Assembly: GCF_014192715.1 (NCBI RefSeq)
Contig: NZ_JACHYH010000011.1
Coordinates: 1 to 64,000, forward strand
Length of the DNA: 64,000 nucleotides
Reading direction: 5' to 3'
From: Luteibacter sp. Sphag1AF
GTDB taxonomy: Bacteria; Pseudomonadota; Gammaproteobacteria; Xanthomonadales; Rhodanobacteraceae
A model generated the notes under the pieces. It was not told the origin of the DNA. It was given only the letters and a program-made list of their open reading frames with translations, and ran no database searches. The position numbers and the translations under genes are program-made. This document shows, piece after piece, positions 39,253-49,794 of this stretch. How positions within the stretch are numbered: the stretch's first letter is position 1; each line of letters begins with the position of its first letter.

Positions 39253-40493
39253 GCGCGTGCCTCTTCGTTGCGCCACGTATGCGCCAGTTGTTCCAGATCG
39301 AAACGCAACGGATGGTCGCCGGCTTCGCTCAATATGCGATCAATGAGCGCCAGTGCCTCGCGACGTTCACCCAGCTGATCCAGCATGCGTGCCGCAATCA
39401 TGCCGTAATGCGGTGCGCCGAAATCTTGGGGCCATGCGGTACGGAAGCCTGTGGCCAGGCGCAGCGCAATGCGTGGCATGGCCGCCTGTGCGGCGGTTTC
39501 GGCGAGTGGTCCCGCTGTTTCCGGTGCATCCGGAAGGAAGTCCGGGTCGATGTCCATGCAGTCGATCACCACGGTCAATGCGCGGCGCAGGTCGTTCTGC
39601 GCCACGAGTGCGGCGATCCAGATCTGGCCGTGCACCAGCAATTCCGCGTGACGGTTCTGCTTGCGCAACAGCTGGCGGTAACGCGTATGCACCGCTGGCG
39701 GTGCGGAGTAGCCGCGCAGCCGCTCGGTCAGAAGATCGGTAGCGGCGGCGATGTCGTCCATCGCAACGAAGTCCACGTGCGCCAGCAGGTCGTCGTCGGC
39801 GTTCTGACCCGATTCCGCTGCCAGTGCCTCGGCCTTGGGCGAAAGGCCCAGCTCCGCATGGTGCTGATGAAGCAGCGAGCCCATCAGGTAGAAGTTGAAG
39901 ATCGTCAAGTAGTTCGCCACCAGGTAATACAGCGGGATCGACAGGGGCGTGCCGCGCAGCGCGTGCTCGGCGCCCAGTTGCAGCAAGCTGGTGAGGAAGA
40001 CGAGGCCCACCAGCACGAAGTACGCGCGGCCGAGCCGCGCGATCACCGCAAACCAGTTCAGCGGGTTGAGCGCCGCGCCCAGCCCGTCATAGGCCAGCGA
40101 CATGGTGATGATGGGCATCACGAAGCCGAAACCCAACGACACGAGAAGGCCGGATACGCCAAAGAAGAACGGCGCCAGCACGGAGGCGGCGGCGCCCACC
40201 AGCTGAATGATGATGAGGCTGATGGCCTGGCCCTGTTCGGTCTCCATCACCATTTCCGGCGGGTCGGCAAAGCCGTCGGCCGTGTGGCGAAGGCACTCGA
40301 ACGCGTACATGTACACGGCAGACCACCCCATGAACGCAATGAGCATGCCGATGCCGGGCACCACGCTCAGTACGTTGAACAGCGCCACCGCGATGATGGT
40401 GATGAGGGCGGGACCGCGCAGCGGATAGCGCACGCCATGAGCCAGCCGTTGGGCAAAGGGCGTATCGGCGTCGAACACCGCGTGCCTTGGCAT
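39249..40493 (-). CDS. Multi-pass membrane protein of unknown function
   Basis: A 414-residue protein with about five to six transmembrane segments in residues 25-225 and a cytosolic, helical C-terminal half. The C-terminal half has repeated alanine-rich helices that resemble TPR-type solenoids ([21 protein letters not shown]). The family is not recognised with certainty. The ATG at 40493 shares one base with the HerA-like ATPase stop upstream, and greB follows with a 4-base overlap. The three genes therefore form a tightly coupled unit. Confidence 0.7.
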   Translation of the reverse strand: MPRHAVFDADTPFAQRLAHGVRYPLRGPALITIIAVALFNVLSVVPGIGMLIAFMGWSAVYMYAFECLRHTADGFADPPEMVMETEQGQAISLIIIQLVGAAASVLAPFFFGVSGLLVSLGFGFVMPIITMSLAYDGLGAALNPLNWFAVIARLGRAYFVLVGLVFLTSLLQLGAEHALRGTPLSIPLYYLVANYLTIFNFYLMGSLLHQHHAELGLSPKAEALAAESGQNADDDLLAHVDFVAMDDIAAATDLLTERLRGYSAPPAVHTRYRQLLRKQNRHAELLVHGQIWIAALVAQNDLRRALTVVIDCMDIDPDFLPDAPETAGPLAETAAQAAMPRIALRLATGFRTAWPQDFGAPHYGMIAARMLDQLGERREALALIDRILSEAGDHPLRFDLEQLAHTWRNEEARA

Positions 40494-42007
40494 CAGCGCT
40501 TGCCGCCGAAGATGCTGCCGAGAATGCCGCGTACGATTTGCTGGCCGACAGATGATCCGACCTGGCGCGTCACCGACTTGGCCATCGTTTCGATCATGCC
40601 CTGGCGGCGTTTGGTGCCAAGGAGGGCGTCGCGCACCGCGCCGCCCCAACCTGCGTCGGCGTCCTGCTGTGCCCCACCGGTTCCGGCCTTCCGCCCGGTG
40701 ACCGGCGGGGCGTTGTCGTCGTTTTTCGCGCTGGCGCGCGCGGCAAGCATTTCTTCCGCGGACTCGCGATTCACCGCGTTGTCGTACTTCGCGCCAACAG
40801 GCGAGCGCGCGCGGATCGTGGCGCGTTCTTCATCGGTGATCGCGCCAATGCGGCAGGTGGGTGTGCTGACCAGAATCTGCTGCACTGGCGTGGGCACACC
40901 GCCGTCGCCCAGCGTGGATGCCAGCGCTTCGCCGACGCCCAGAGCGCCAATGGCTTCAGTGACGTCGAGTTTGGGATTGCGGGCAAATGTTTCTGCCGCC
41001 GCGCGCACGGCCTTCTGGTCGCGCGGTGTGAAAGCACGAAGTGCGTGCTGCACGCGATTGCCAAGCTGACCCAGGATGTCGCCGGGCACGTCGTCCGGAT
41101 TCTGCGAGCAGAAATACACGCCCACGCCCTTGGACCGGATAAGCCGAACGACCTGTTCCACGCGCTGGCGCAACGCGGGCGGCGCGTCGTCGAACAGCAG
41201 GTGCGCCTCGTCAAAGAAGAACACCATCTTCGGCTGCTCCAGATCGCCGACTTCGGGAAGCTGCTCGAAGAGTTCGGACAGCAGCCACAGCAAGAAGGTG
41301 GAATACAGGCGCGGTTTCAGGATCAGTGTCTGCGCTGCCAGCACGCTGATGACGCCGCGGCCGCTCATGTCCTGGCGCATGAGGTCGGCAAGCTCCAGCG
41401 CGGGCTCGCCAAAGAATGAGTCGGCCCCGTCGGACTCCAGCTTCAGCAGGGAGCGCTGGATGGCGGCGATGCTTTGCGCGCTGATGAGGCCGTATCGGGC
41501 AGAGATGTCTTTCGCGTGCCCGGAAGCAAAGGCGAGCATCGCGCGTAGATCGGGAAGGTCGAGCAGCAGCAGGCCTTCGTCATCCGCCACCTTGAACACG
41601 ACTTCGAGCACGCCTTCCTGGGTGTCGTTCAATTCCATGATGCGGGCGAGCAGCGTCGGCCCCATCTCCGACACGGTGGCGCGCACGGGGTGGCCGAGCT
41701 TGCCGTAGATGTCCCAGAAGACGACCGGGTTCGCTTCCGGCTTCCAGCCGTTCAATCCCAGCCTGGCCAGTCGCGCATTCAGCTTTTCCGAGGGCGCCGC
41801 AGCCGCATGGGACAATCCGGCAAGGTCGCCCTTCGCGTCGGCGAGGAAGCAGGGCACACCCATTCGCGAGAAGCCTTCGGCCAGCACCATCAGCGATACC
41901 GACTTGCCGGTGCCGGTAGCCCCCGCGATCATGCCGTGGCGATTGCCATAGCGGGAATCCAGTTCCACCTGGGCTTCGTCGTTGCGGCCAATGAAGATGC
42001 TGGGCAT
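40493..42007 (-). CDS. HerA-like ATPase (DUF853/helicase family)
   Basis: A 504-residue P-loop ATPase of the HerA/FtsK superfamily (DUF853). Walker A is GATGTGKS, Walker B FFFDEAHLLF, and an arginine-containing SKGVGVYFCSQNP motif follows. The opening reads IFIGRND. HerA-type proteins are hexameric DNA-pumping motors, but the DUF853 branch has no settled role. A GTG at 42022 would add five residues. Neither start has a strong ribosome binding site, and the ATG was preferred. No NurA nuclease is adjacent. Confidence 0.85.
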   Translation of the reverse strand: MPSIFIGRNDEAQVELDSRYGNRHGMIAGATGTGKSVSLMVLAEGFSRMGVPCFLADAKGDLAGLSHAAAAPSEKLNARLARLGLNGWKPEANPVVFWDIYGKLGHPVRATVSEMGPTLLARIMELNDTQEGVLEVVFKVADDEGLLLLDLPDLRAMLAFASGHAKDISARYGLISAQSIAAIQRSLLKLESDGADSFFGEPALELADLMRQDMSGRGVISVLAAQTLILKPRLYSTFLLWLLSELFEQLPEVGDLEQPKMVFFFDEAHLLFDDAPPALRQRVEQVVRLIRSKGVGVYFCSQNPDDVPGDILGQLGNRVQHALRAFTPRDQKAVRAAAETFARNPKLDVTEAIGALGVGEALASTLGDGGVPTPVQQILVSTPTCRIGAITDEERATIRARSPVGAKYDNAVNRESAEEMLAARASAKNDDNAPPVTGRKAGTGGAQQDADAGWGGAVRDALLGTKRRQGMIETMAKSVTRQVGSSVGQQIVRGILGSIFGGKR

Positions 42008-42105
42008 GGCTGAGGTCTTCACTATGAATGAGTCGTCCGGATTGTAGTTGAGTCGTCAGCCGCGCACAGGTAACGTGGCCGGATTGTTCGCCCATCGAGT
42101 AGTCC

Positions 42106-43632
42106 ATGCCGTCCGCTGTCCTGTTGCGTCGCTTCGCGCTTCTTCCTCTGGCTTTGCTTGCCGCGTGTTCGTCCGGCGGCGGCACACGCCCCGGCAGCGG
42201 CAAGGCGACCCCCCAGGTCAACGCGCTGTACGACCGGATGAATCAGGCCAGTAAAGGCTATGAGGCGTCCATAGATCAGGCGCGTCGGGGTGACACGCCG
42301 ACGGCCGCCAAGTCGCGCGCCGTGGCACTGGACCAGTTGAAGGACGCCTCGGCCCGCTGCGGGCTGACTCCCGGCTGCGATCCGCAGCGCTTCTTCTCGG
42401 TGTTCGATCGCCTGCTGCGCCTGAAGGACGGCAGCTTCATCGAGGGCGAAGACGGCGACGACATGGCCGACAGTCCAGAGTCGGGTGCTTCACCGGGCGA
42501 CGCCAGCACGTCGCCGGCGGCCGGCATGGCAGCACTGCCGCAGGCCCAGCGCAGCGTCACCATGCTGCGCGGGCACGAATTCTCCGACCTGATGGTCATG
42601 AATGGCCCGGTGAAGGCGTCGCTGGAGCTGTGGCTGACCCAGCTTCGCCCGAACCTGATGGACGCGTACGTCAATTACCAGTTCATGCGCTACCGCATGT
42701 GGCCCGAGTACAAAGTGGCCGGGCTGCCCGAGGCGCTGCTGTTCGGCATCATGGCCAAGGAGTCCGGAGGCAAGGTGCATGCCGTGTCGCGCTCCGGTGC
42801 TTCGGGCCCGTTGCAGTTCATGTACGCCACCGGCCTGCGTTTTGGCCTGTCCAACACCGATGGCTTCGACCAGCGCTTCGACCCGGGCATGGCAGCGCGC
42901 GCGAATGCGCAGTACATCGACGAACAGCTGGAAGTGTTCAACAACAATCTTGAGCTGACGCTGGCGGCTTACAACGGCGGCGAAGGCCGCATGAAGCGCA
43001 TGGCCGCCGCGAACCCGGGCGTCAGCTTCTACGATCCGCAGATTTACAACCAGATGTCGGCGGAAACCCGCGACTACGTGCCGATGGTGCTGGCTGCCGC
43101 CTGGCTGTTCCTGCATCCGGACAGTTACCACCTGAAGTGGCCGCGCGTGGATGGCGAGCCGGGTGCCATCGTGCTGAAGCGTCCCGCGTCGCTGAGCGAG
43201 CTGACCATTTGCTTGGGTTCCGCCGAGGGCATGACCGATGGCTGGTTCCGCACGCTGCGCAACCTCAACCCGCGTCTGGACCCGATGATCGCGCAGCCGG
43301 TGGGCACGCGCCTGGAAGTGCCCAAGCAACTGGAGCGGGTGTACGCGTCCAGTTGTGCGGATGGCCCGTGGCCCATTCTTGCCAACGATCTGCACACGGC
43401 GGTAAAGATCATTGCGCCCCCACCGCCGCCCTCGTCGTCTGCCCCCACGCCGACGCCCGCGCCCGCAAAATCGCAGGGATCACGCAGCTACACAGTGAAG
43501 CGCGGCGACACGCTGGTCAGCATTGCGCGCAAGGTCGACTGCGCCGATGTCGAAGACATCGCCCGCATGAATGGCCTGAAGGGGCACCAGCTGAAAGTGG
43601 GACAGGTGCTGAAACTGCCGGTCTGCCGCTGA
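42106..43632 (+). CDS. mltD: Membrane-bound lytic murein transglycosylase D-like lipoprotein
   Basis: A 508-residue lipoprotein (lipobox LLAAC, Cys21) that cleaves peptidoglycan. The SLT domain at about residues 195-330 has the catalytic glutamate in MAKESGG, then SGASGPLQFMYATG and the AAYNGGEGRM motif. A single LysM domain follows at the very C-terminus (YTVKRGDTLVSIARK). E. coli MltD carries two LysM modules, so this is a one-LysM variant. Serine and cysteine follow the lipobox, with no retention aspartate. Confidence 0.9.
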   Translation: MPSAVLLRRFALLPLALLAACSSGGGTRPGSGKATPQVNALYDRMNQASKGYEASIDQARRGDTPTAAKSRAVALDQLKDASARCGLTPGCDPQRFFSVFDRLLRLKDGSFIEGEDGDDMADSPESGASPGDASTSPAAGMAALPQAQRSVTMLRGHEFSDLMVMNGPVKASLELWLTQLRPNLMDAYVNYQFMRYRMWPEYKVAGLPEALLFGIMAKESGGKVHAVSRSGASGPLQFMYATGLRFGLSNTDGFDQRFDPGMAARANAQYIDEQLEVFNNNLELTLAAYNGGEGRMKRMAAANPGVSFYDPQIYNQMSAETRDYVPMVLAAAWLFLHPDSYHLKWPRVDGEPGAIVLKRPASLSELTICLGSAEGMTDGWFRTLRNLNPRLDPMIAQPVGTRLEVPKQLERVYASSCADGPWPILANDLHTAVKIIAPPPPPSSSAPTPTPAPAKSQGSRSYTVKRGDTLVSIARKVDCADVEDIARMNGLKGHQLKVGQVLKLPVCR

Positions 43633-43643
43633 GCGGCACCGGA

Positions 43644-43667
43644 GCGCGCCATCAAGCGATGGCGCGC
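43644..43667. other. Palindrome between convergent genes
   Basis: GCGCGCCATC and its exact complement form a 10-bp stem with an AAGC loop, 12 bases after the mltD stop. It covers the stop of the gene at 43652. No T-run follows on either strand, so it may act as a weak terminator or transcript end stabiliser for both. Confidence 0.45.
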
Positions 43668-44092
43668 GGATCCATCCAGTCCGAAACGGCATCGCGACGC
43701 GGTGCCGACAATTCCTTGATCTGACGTATCAGGCGCAGGATCTGGCGGTGGAGGTCTTCCATGCCAGCGCGCTTGGCGTTCAGGGTTTCGTGATAAACCG
43801 CTGCGATCCACAGTGCCACGCCGCGCGTGGCAATCAGGTGGTTGTCCGAGCGCGCCTTGGTCAGCCCGATGTCGGGGCCGAGGCCATAGGTGCTGTAGCG
43901 CTCATCGGCAGGCGTGCCATACAGGTGAGGGAAATCACAGGCCGCAGCCAGCTCCATTTCCCGCTTCACCAGTTGCTGCAGGTCGGCGTGTGCGCGGGCG
44001 GGCAGGGCAAGCACGACGCGTTCAATATCGGCTAGCTGCCTGCGAAGACGGATCTCGCGATTGACAGCAATGAGGTGGCTGACGAGGCGCAT
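43652..44092 (-). CDS. Small protein of unknown function
   Basis: A 146-residue, helix-rich cytosolic protein with several basic N-terminal residues (REIRLRRQLADIE), a central YGLGPDIGLTKARSDN segment and no membrane span. I do not recognise a family. The ATG at 44092 begins a sensible N-terminus, whereas a longer frame upstream lacks one. It lies alone between mltD (convergent) and psd. Confidence 0.6.
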   Translation of the reverse strand: MRLVSHLIAVNREIRLRRQLADIERVVLALPARAHADLQQLVKREMELAAACDFPHLYGTPADERYSTYGLGPDIGLTKARSDNHLIATRGVALWIAAVYHETLNAKRAGMEDLHRQILRLIRQIKELSAPRRDAVSDWMDPRAIA

Positions 44093-44233
44093 TGGATAAT
44101 TCCCCCAGGACGATGCGTTTCGACCCGTACCGTCCCCCCGGTGGTACGCGAAGGCTTGGAGCATACCCCCTTGCCGCGTCCAATGTAAGCCGTTTTGGTC
44201 ACAAGGTGACGCGTCAGGTCACAACCGGACGCA

Positions 44234-45073
44234 TCAGCCCTGCCAGCGGCCCAGCCTCTGTCCTACCGTGACCTGCTGCTGCGGTGCGAGCTCGTCCAGC
44301 TCGTAACCGGGCGGAAGCAGCAGGATCACCGTGGAGCCCATGTTGAAGCGCGCCATTTCGCCGAACTGTTCGATGTGAACGTTGCGGCCGCGGCAGTCGT
44401 TGCGACGGATGGAGGAGGCGTACGGCGGAATGACCAGGCCGTCCCACACCGTGGCCACGCTGGATACCAGGATGGCGCCAACCATCACCGACACGAACGG
44501 GCCGCGCTCGCCATCGAAGTGGCAGACCAGGCGTTCGTTGCGCGCAAAAAGTCGCGGAATGGCGGCCACGGCAAACGGCGCCACGCTGAAGATGCGGCCG
44601 GGCACGTGCGTGGTGTGGGTCAGTTCGCCGGCCAGCGGCATGTGCACGCGGTGATAGTCACGCGGCGAAAGGTAGATGGTGACGAAGCGGCCGTTGCGGA
44701 ACGGCAGCGCGGCAGTCTCGTCGCCCAGCAGCTCGGCAGCGGTGTACTCCTGGCCTTTCGCCTGGAAGATGCGGCCATCGACGATGCGGCCCATCTGGCT
44801 GATGCGTCCATCCGCCGGGCACAGCAGCAGGTCCTGGCCCGGGGCGGCCGTGCGCGCATCGGCACGCAGGCGGCGGGTGAAGAACGCATTGAAGTGCTGG
44901 TAAGACAGCGGGTCCGGCTGAGCGGCCTGGCTCATGTCCACGTTGTAGCGGCGGACGATCTGCGAGATCAGGAAGTTTTTCCACGGCGCGAACGTCCACC
45001 GGGTGGCCCAGTAGATCACGCGCGAGAGGGCCCGATGCGGAAGGATGTATTGCAGGAGGACTTTGGGTGTCAT
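44234..45073 (-). CDS. psd: Phosphatidylserine decarboxylase proenzyme
   Basis: A 279-residue membrane-associated enzyme that makes phosphatidylethanolamine. Self-cleavage at the GS bond of MGST (residues in FNMGSTVILL) gives the pyruvoyl cofactor. The more common motif is LGST, and the Leu-to-Met change is conservative. DGRISQMG, DYHRVHMP and NERLVCHF match conserved blocks. It is divergent from prmB, with 148 bases between. Confidence 0.95.
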   Translation of the reverse strand: MTPKVLLQYILPHRALSRVIYWATRWTFAPWKNFLISQIVRRYNVDMSQAAQPDPLSYQHFNAFFTRRLRADARTAAPGQDLLLCPADGRISQMGRIVDGRIFQAKGQEYTAAELLGDETAALPFRNGRFVTIYLSPRDYHRVHMPLAGELTHTTHVPGRIFSVAPFAVAAIPRLFARNERLVCHFDGERGPFVSVMVGAILVSSVATVWDGLVIPPYASSIRRNDCRGRNVHIEQFGEMARFNMGSTVILLLPPGYELDELAPQQQVTVGQRLGRWQG

Positions 45074-45221
45074 CGAAGGATTATGCGTGAAGTCTTCGGT
45101 TCACCGGAAGTTGTGTCGTCCATGGGGCACGGCGCGCACCCCTGGGCCGGCCGTGCCGTCTTCTTAAGCGGGTCCGTGGTCAGCCAGCTATACTGTTGCG
45201 CCCATCCAGGCACGCCGCCCC

Positions 45222-46142
45222 GTGACGCACGAACTGTCTTCCATCATTGATTTCATCCGTTATGGCGCCAGCCGTTTCTCGGCCGCCGGGCTGACGTTCG
45301 GGCACAGCCACGACAATCCCATTGATGAAGCCACTCATCTCGTGCTGGCCGCGCTGCATCTGCCGCCGGATCTGCCGCCCGCGTACGGCACCGGCCGTCT
45401 GGTGGCCGACGAGCGCGAGCGCGTGCTGGCGCTGATCGAGCGCCGCATTGTCGAGCGCGTGCCGGTAGCGTATCTGGTGGGTGAAACCTGGTTCGCCGGC
45501 CTCAAATTCAAGAGCGACAGCCGCGCGCTGGTGCCGCGTTCGCCCATCGCCGAGCTGATTGAAGGCCGCTTCACCCCGTGGCTGGATGATCGCCACGTGG
45601 AGCGCGCGCTTGATCTGTGCACCGGCTCGGGCTGCATCGGCATCGCCATGGCCGAGTACAACCCCGACTGGCAGGTGGACATCGTCGACATCAGCGACGA
45701 CGCGCTGTCGCTCGCCAATGAAAACATCGCCTACCAGCACGTGGAAGGCCGTGTGCGCGCCATCAAGTCCGACCTCTTCTCGGGCGTGAAGGGCGAGCGC
45801 TACGACCTCATCGTGTCCAACCCGCCTTACGTCACCAACGACGAATACGCGGCGATGCCGGCCGAATATAGCCATGAGCCTGTCCTTGGTCTGACATCCG
45901 GTGATGATGGACTGGACATCACGCTTCGCATCCTTGCCGAGGCCGCCGATCACCTCACCGACGACGGCCTGCTCATCGTGGAAGTGGGTGACAGCGAGCA
46001 TGCGCTGGTCGAGTTGTTGCCCGAGTTGCCTTTTGTCTGGCTGGAGTTCAAGGTCGGTCAGATGGGCATCTTCGCGCTGGAACGTCGCGATCTGGTCGAA
46101 CATGCCAGCGCCATTGCCGCGGTGCGCGCCACACGCCCCTGA
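45222..46142 (+). CDS. prmB: 50S ribosomal protein L3 glutamine methyltransferase
   Basis: A 306-residue S-adenosylmethionine-dependent methyltransferase with the SAM-binding CTGSGCIGIA motif and the NPPY signature (IVSNPPYVTND) that binds the glutamine side chain. It methylates L3 at a conserved glutamine. The N-terminal domain and length separate it from the release-factor enzyme PrmC. The start is a GTG at 45222. aroC follows 18 bases after the stop, a frequent neighbourhood. Confidence 0.93.
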   Translation: MTHELSSIIDFIRYGASRFSAAGLTFGHSHDNPIDEATHLVLAALHLPPDLPPAYGTGRLVADERERVLALIERRIVERVPVAYLVGETWFAGLKFKSDSRALVPRSPIAELIEGRFTPWLDDRHVERALDLCTGSGCIGIAMAEYNPDWQVDIVDISDDALSLANENIAYQHVEGRVRAIKSDLFSGVKGERYDLIVSNPPYVTNDEYAAMPAEYSHEPVLGLTSGDDGLDITLRILAEAADHLTDDGLLIVEVGDSEHALVELLPELPFVWLEFKVGQMGIFALERRDLVEHASAIAAVRATRP

Positions 46143-46160
46143 CCTTTTTCCGGAAGCCCT

Positions 46161-47273
46161 GTGTCCTCCAATACGTTCGGCAAGATCCTGAGTGTCACCA
46201 CCTTCGGCGAAAGCCACGGCCCGGCCATCGGATGCGTCATCGATGGCTGCCCTCCCGGACTGAAGCTGGAGGCGGATGATTTCCGGGCCGATCTGGACCG
46301 TCGCGCGACAGGGCGCTCGCGCCATACGTCGCAGCGGCGCGAGACAGACGACATCGAAATCCTCTCCGGCGTGTACGAGGGCCAGACCACCGGCACGCCC
46401 ATCGCGCTGCTCATCCGCAACATGGATGCGCGCTCGAAGGATTACGGCAACATCGCCGACACCTTCCGTCCCGGCCACGCGGATTACGCATACTGGCAGA
46501 AGTACGGCATCCGCGACCCGCGCGGTGGTGGCCGCTCATCGGCGCGCGAAACCACCATGCGGGTCGCGGCGGGAGTGGTAGCGAAGAAGTGGCTGGCCGA
46601 GCGCCATGGCATCGCCGTCCACGCGCATCTGGCTCAGCTGGGTGCCATCACGCCCCGCGGCTTCGACCCGGCGGCCATCGAGGAAAACCCGTTCTTCTGG
46701 CCGTGGGCCGAGCAGGTGCCGGAGCTGGAAACCTATATGGATGGCCTGCGCAAGTCCGGCGACTCGGTCGGCGCGCGCGTCACCGTCATTGCCCACGGCG
46801 TGCCGCCCGGTTGGGGTGAGCCCATCTACGGCAAGCTCGATGGCGACCTCGCTGCGGCGATGATGTCGATCAATGCGGTCAAGGGTGTGGAAATCGGCGA
46901 CGGCTTCGCCGCCGTGACCCAGAATGGCTCCGTGCACCGCGACGAAATGACCGCAGACGGCTTTACGTCCAACCATGCCGGTGGCGTGCTGGGCGGCATC
47001 AGCACCGGTCAGGCGGTGGTGGCTTCGATGGCGTTCAAGCCCACCTCCAGCATCCTGGTGCCCGGTCACAGCATCGACAAGGCCGGTCAGCCGGTGGATG
47101 TGGTGACCAAGGGCCGCCACGACCCATGCGTCGGCATCCGCGCCATTCCCATCGCCGAGGCGATGATGGCCCTCGTTCTCATGGATCACGCGTTGCGCCA
47201 TCGTGCCCAGTGCGGTGACGTGGGCGACGTGTCGCCGCGCATTCCGGGTGCTGTCGGGCAGGGCAACGCATGA
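46161..47273 (+). CDS. aroC: Chorismate synthase
   Basis: A 370-residue FMN-dependent lyase making chorismate from EPSP, the branch point to aromatic amino acids. Signatures are [14 protein letters not shown] near the N-terminus, [14 protein letters not shown], and [11 protein letters not shown]. The start is GTG at 46161. It overlaps the following dehydrogenase gene by 4 bases (ATGA). The trp genes further along the same strand use its product. Confidence 0.97.
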   Translation: MSSNTFGKILSVTTFGESHGPAIGCVIDGCPPGLKLEADDFRADLDRRATGRSRHTSQRRETDDIEILSGVYEGQTTGTPIALLIRNMDARSKDYGNIADTFRPGHADYAYWQKYGIRDPRGGGRSSARETTMRVAAGVVAKKWLAERHGIAVHAHLAQLGAITPRGFDPAAIEENPFFWPWAEQVPELETYMDGLRKSGDSVGARVTVIAHGVPPGWGEPIYGKLDGDLAAAMMSINAVKGVEIGDGFAAVTQNGSVHRDEMTADGFTSNHAGGVLGGISTGQAVVASMAFKPTSSILVPGHSIDKAGQPVDVVTKGRHDPCVGIRAIPIAEAMMALVLMDHALRHRAQCGDVGDVSPRIPGAVGQGNA

Positions 47274-48262
47274 ACGGCAAGCCGAAGCTATGGATTTCCC
47301 GCCCCGTGTTCGAGGACGTGATCGCGCCCCTGCACGATGTGTTCGACGTGCAGATGGAGCCGGTGGAGCGGCCCATCCCGCCCGCCGTGCTCGTGGAGCG
47401 TCTGGCGGATGTGGATGCGGCCATCGTGGGTCTGGCCGACCGCATTGAAGCGTCCGTGCTGGCCCAGGCACCGAAGCTGCGCTTCGTGGCCAACCTTGGC
47501 GTCGGCTACAACAATCTGGATCTGGACGCACTGACCGCCGCCGGAGTGGGGGCGTCCAACACGCCGGACGTCCTCAATGAAACCGTGGCCGACTACGCCT
47601 GGGCGCTGATGCTGGGTGCCGCCCGCAAGGTCAACGCCGCCGAGCGCTGGTTGCGCGATGGTCAATGGAAGTCATCGCGTTTCGACGGCTGGCTGGGCGC
47701 GGATGTGCACGGTCGCACGCTGGGCATCCTGGGCATGGGCCGCATTGGCCAGGCCATCGCGCGTCGTGCTGTCGGCTTCCGCACGAAAGTCATTTATCAC
47801 AATCGCTCGCGGCTGGCCGACGACGTCGAGCGCGAGTGCGCTGCCCGCTACGTCGACAAGGACACGCTGCTGGCCGAGTCGGACCACCTGATCCTGGTGC
47901 TGCCGTTCACGCCGGCCAACCGCCACGCCATTGGCGCGCCCGAACTGGCCCGCATGAAGCCGACGGCCATTCTCATCAACATTGCCCGTGGTGGCATCGT
48001 CGATGACGTGGCGCTGGCCCACGCGCTGGCACAGGGCACCATTGCCGGTGCGGCACTGGATGTCTTCGAGGGCGAGCCGGCGCTGCACCCGTCGCTGCTG
48101 GAAGTCGACAACGTTTTGCTGAGTCCGCATATCGCCAGCGCAAGTCGAGACACGCGTCGCGGTATGGCGGCGCTGGCTGTGGACAATGTGCTGGCTGCGT
48201 TCGGACAAGGTCCGCATGCGGGCCGGCCGCCCAGCCTTTTGAATCCGGGTGTGCTGGCCTGA
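47270..48262 (+). CDS. D-2-hydroxyacid dehydrogenase
   Basis: A 330-residue NAD(P)-dependent dehydrogenase. The Rossmann motif is [13 protein letters not shown], and the catalytic residues are arginine in [10 protein letters not shown], glutamate in DVFEGEP and histidine in [10 protein letters not shown]. The closest type is glyoxylate/hydroxypyruvate reductase, but the substrate is uncertain, and 3-phosphoglycerate dehydrogenase-like members look similar. Translationally coupled to aroC by a 4-base overlap. Confidence 0.88.
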   Translation: MNGKPKLWISRPVFEDVIAPLHDVFDVQMEPVERPIPPAVLVERLADVDAAIVGLADRIEASVLAQAPKLRFVANLGVGYNNLDLDALTAAGVGASNTPDVLNETVADYAWALMLGAARKVNAAERWLRDGQWKSSRFDGWLGADVHGRTLGILGMGRIGQAIARRAVGFRTKVIYHNRSRLADDVERECAARYVDKDTLLAESDHLILVLPFTPANRHAIGAPELARMKPTAILINIARGGIVDDVALAHALAQGTIAGAALDVFEGEPALHPSLLEVDNVLLSPHIASASRDTRRGMAALAVDNVLAAFGQGPHAGRPPSLLNPGVLA

Positions 48263-48302
48263 GGCCTGCGCACCTTCTTCCGCCCCCAAGACTAAAGAGA
48301 CG

Positions 48303-49334
48303 ATGAGCAAGAAGACGAGTTACAAGGTAGCCATTGTCGGTGCCACCGGCGCCGTTGGCGAAACCCTGCTGTCCGTCCTCGCCGAGCGCGAGTTTCCGAT
48401 CAGTGAGCTTGTGGCCCTGGCGAGCGAGCGCTCCGCTGGCGGCACGATCGACTTCGACGGAAAACCGGTCATCGTCAAGGATCTTGCCACGTATGATTTC
48501 GATGGCGTGGACATCGCGTTCTTCTCGGCAGGCGGTTCGGTCAGCCGCGAGCACGCGCCGCGTGCCGCCAAAGCCGGCGCCGTCGTCATTGATAACACCT
48601 CCGAATTCCGTTACGTGGACGGCATCCCGCTGGTGGTCAGCGAGGTGAATCCCCACGCCATCGCCCAGTACGAGTCCAGCGGCGGCATCATCGCCAACCC
48701 CAATTGCTCCACCATGCAGATGCTGGTGGCGCTGGCGCCCATTCACCGTGCTGTTGGCATCGAGCGCATCAACGTCGCCACCTATCAGTCGGTGTCCGGC
48801 GCAGGTCGTTCGGGCGCGGAAGAACTGGGCAAGCAGACGGCAGCCATGCTGAATTTCCAGGAAGTGGAAACCAGCAAGTTCCCCAGGCAGATCGCTTTCA
48901 ACGTCATCCCCCACATCGACGACTTCCAGCCCAACGGCTACACCAAGGAAGAAATGAAGATGGTGTGGGAGACCCGCAAGATCCTGGAAGACAACACCAT
49001 CCAGGTGAATCCCACGGCGGTGCGTGTGCCGGTGTTCTACGGTCACTCCGAGGCTGTGCACATTGAAACGCGCGAGAAGATCACGGTCGAGCGCGCCCGC
49101 GAACTGCTGGAGCAGGCGCCTGGCGTGGTGGTTCAGGACGAGCGCAAGGCGGGGGGCTACCCCACGCCGGTCACCGACGCGGCGGGCAAGGACGCGGTCT
49201 TCGTCGGCCGCATCCGTGAAGACATCTCCCATGAGCGCGGTCTGGACCTGTGGGTGGTGTCGGACAACATCCGCAAGGGTGCTGCCCTCAACGCCATCCA
49301 GATCGCCGAAATCCTGATCCAGGACTACCTGTAA
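48303..49334 (+). CDS. asd: Aspartate-semialdehyde dehydrogenase
   Basis: A 343-residue enzyme that reduces aspartyl phosphate on the way to lysine, threonine, methionine and diaminopimelate. Features are the NADP-binding VGATGAVGE motif, the catalytic cysteine in NPNCSTMQM and the histidine in FYGHSEAVHIE. The ATG at 48303 was chosen because the conserved domain starts a few residues later. It overlaps the next small gene by one base and precedes fimV, as in Pseudomonas and Xanthomonas. Confidence 0.96.
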   Translation: MSKKTSYKVAIVGATGAVGETLLSVLAEREFPISELVALASERSAGGTIDFDGKPVIVKDLATYDFDGVDIAFFSAGGSVSREHAPRAAKAGAVVIDNTSEFRYVDGIPLVVSEVNPHAIAQYESSGGIIANPNCSTMQMLVALAPIHRAVGIERINVATYQSVSGAGRSGAEELGKQTAAMLNFQEVETSKFPRQIAFNVIPHIDDFQPNGYTKEEMKMVWETRKILEDNTIQVNPTAVRVPVFYGHSEAVHIETREKITVERARELLEQAPGVVVQDERKAGGYPTPVTDAAGKDAVFVGRIREDISHERGLDLWVVSDNIRKGAALNAIQIAEILIQDYL

Positions 49335-49615
49335 TGCGATTGACCGCCGGGTTCGCGCTGCTCCTTCTGGCCCCGCTTTGTGCGGCGGCCGGACAGCGCG
49401 ACGCGGCGGCGCCCGCGTCTGCGTCCTCTGTGGCCAGTGCCAGGGCCACGGCGGCCCGGGAGGCTGCGGCCTCCCAGGCCGCCGAGCTTCAGAAACTACA
49501 AAAGCGTCTCGATGCGCTGGAAAACGACACCCGCAGCGCGCAGGACAAACTGCGCGAGCGGGACCGTATCATTGCCGAGCTGGAGGCCCAGCTGAAGTCG
49601 GCAGGCCACCCGTAA
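49334..49615 (+). CDS. Small exported coiled-coil protein
   Basis: A 93-residue protein with a signal peptide (LLLLAPLCAAAG) and then an alanine-rich stretch. A C-terminal coiled coil of about 45 residues follows (QKLQKRLDALE, RERDRIIAELEAQL). The start overlaps the asd stop by one base (TAATG), so it is translated with asd. The function is unknown. The place between asd and fimV hints at an envelope role. From 49616 to 49794 only the fimV leader is seen. Confidence 0.7.
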   Translation: MRLTAGFALLLLAPLCAAAGQRDAAAPASASSVASARATAAREAAASQAAELQKLQKRLDALENDTRSAQDKLRERDRIIAELEAQLKSAGHP

Positions 49616-49794
49616 GGGCGAGTTCAAGGGGAAGCGCGTACGGAATTCATGACGGCGTTAACGTTGTCGTGTAACTACCCGTATCCGCTATTGTTCATTC
49701 TTGTATGGGTGCACTAAAGTGGCGCCTTTGCGGCCAACTGCCTTTTTTCAAGAGCAGGCCGCCGGCAACCGGTTTAGTTCGGGGGAAGTGATTG

